This document shows positions 63,513 through 64,000 of a stretch of DNA of 64,000 nucleotides, one piece after another. Below the pieces are notes generated by a model. It saw only the letters and a list, made by a program, of their open reading frames with translations. It did no database searches and had not been told where the DNA came from. This stretch comes from Saccharicrinis aurantiacus (GTDB lineage Bacteria > Bacteroidota > Bacteroidia > Bacteroidales > Marinilabiliaceae), in NCBI RefSeq assembly GCF_001660705.2, contig NZ_LYBV02000031.1, positions 62,001-126,000 of the forward strand, read 5' to 3'. A program made the translations under genes and the position numbers. The first letter of the stretch is position 1, and each line of letters starts with the position of its first letter.

Positions 63513-64000
63513 ATGTTAAGAGATTTATCCAAAATAAGAAAGGACTTTGATAAAGCCAAACTTGATGAAAATGATATTGGTGCTTCGCCAATAGATACTT
63601 TTAAAATGTGGTTGAGTGATGCAATAGAAAATGCCTGTGTTGAACCAACTGCAATGACTCTTTCAACAGTTTCTAAAGATGGTATCCCATCTTCAAGAAT
63701 TCTGTTATTAAAGAATATCAGTGATAGTGGCGATTTTTGGTTTTATACCAATTATGGTAGTCGGAAGGGTAATGAATTAAAGGATAAACCTTATGCTGCA
63801 CTAAACTTTTTTTGGCCGCAATTAGAACGTCAGGTTCGAATTGTTGGAATGGCCTCTAAGTTAAAGGAGAAGGAAAGTGATGATTATTTTAATTCTCGTC
63901 CAAAGGATAGTCAGCTTAGTGCGATAATATCTCCGCAGAGCCAGGTTGTTGAAAGTAGAGAGCAGTTAGAAAAGTGGTATGAAGAGGCTATGGAGTCCAA
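63513..64000 (+). CDS. pdxH: Pyridoxamine 5'-phosphate oxidase, N-terminal part, runs off the window
   Basis: The frame opens at 63513 (MLRDLSKIRKDFDKAKLDEND) and stays open to the window end, giving about 162 residues of a roughly 215-residue enzyme. PdxH features are visible: PTAMTLSTVSKDGIPSSRILLLKNI, FWFYTNYGSRKGNEL, AALNFFWPQLERQVRI and a later YFNSRPKDSQLSAIISPQSQVV, which form the FMN and substrate sites. It oxidises pyridoxamine or pyridoxine phosphate to PLP, the cofactor of MetY. The C-terminal strands are not in the window. Confidence 0.93.
   Translation, partial: MLRDLSKIRKDFDKAKLDENDIGASPIDTFKMWLSDAIENACVEPTAMTLSTVSKDGIPSSRILLLKNISDSGDFWFYTNYGSRKGNELKDKPYAALNFFWPQLERQVRIVGMASKLKEKESDDYFNSRPKDSQLSAIISPQSQVVESREQLEKWYEEAMES

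Overview
The window looks like a chromosomal segment of a marine-type member of the Bacteroidota, most likely class Bacteroidia near the Marinilabiliales. The order is inferred; the phylum is well supported. Support comes from low G+C, promoter-like TAnnTTTG boxes ahead of many genes, two secreted GH16 enzymes with C-terminal type IX secretion (T9SS) sorting domains, and Bacteroidota-typical families (DUF2797, DUF4395, a rhomboid with a soluble tail, long-insert cyclophilins). I see no tRNA, rRNA, CRISPR array, intact insertion sequence or phage.

Layout. 1-1976: decayed left end with the N-terminus of an ABC permease, a truncated ABC ATPase and 1.27 kb of gene-free, repeat-rich DNA. 1977-9963: a DUF6261-like protein, a Na/Pi-type transporter, an HD hydrolase / small protein / degenerate dehydrogenase operon, and three tandem exported cyclophilins, the last fused to a protease-like domain that lacks catalytic His and Ser. 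10044-17417: pheS, a CPA2 antiporter, OsmC, a Crp/Fnr regulator, a U32 RNA-modification protein, DUF2797 and a K+ channel. 17418-20410: accessory island with two hairpin/leader cassettes, two unknown genes and a 46-bp-arm inverted repeat. 20463-27179: RND efflux operon tetR-tolC-hlyD-RND. 27321-36307: an exported beta-rich protein, a 38-codon membrane micro-ORF, metY, hom, DUF4395, a LytTR regulator divergent from an MscS channel, and a YbaK-type deacylase. 36454-40678: pgi, gpsA, lysS. 41048-45819: GH16 locus, with one decayed and two intact genes plus a helically phased repeat array. 45820-64000: lipA-lipB, recJ, a lipoprotein, an ABCG-like transporter, ribF, ahcY, then a reverse-strand block rluF / small membrane protein / mutL / two rhomboids / EEP nuclease, an MBL hydrolase and the start of pdxH.

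How genes work together. metY and hom supply homocysteine and homoserine, and ahcY closes the methyl cycle. lipA/lipB make lipoate. The RND operon is a complete tripartite pump with a local TetR repressor. The GH16 pair forms a two-gene secretion operon, probably for red-algal galactans or related beta-glycans.

The best leads for undescribed biology are the 11-unit phased TGAAA array (45441-45667), the cyclophilin/pseudoprotease lipoprotein cluster (6973-9963), the mosaic GH16 paralogs with a decayed third copy, the related motif clusters ahead of both DUF6261-like genes, and the duplicated hairpin/leader cassettes at 17431-17586. All calls were made by reading sequence; no database search was run.
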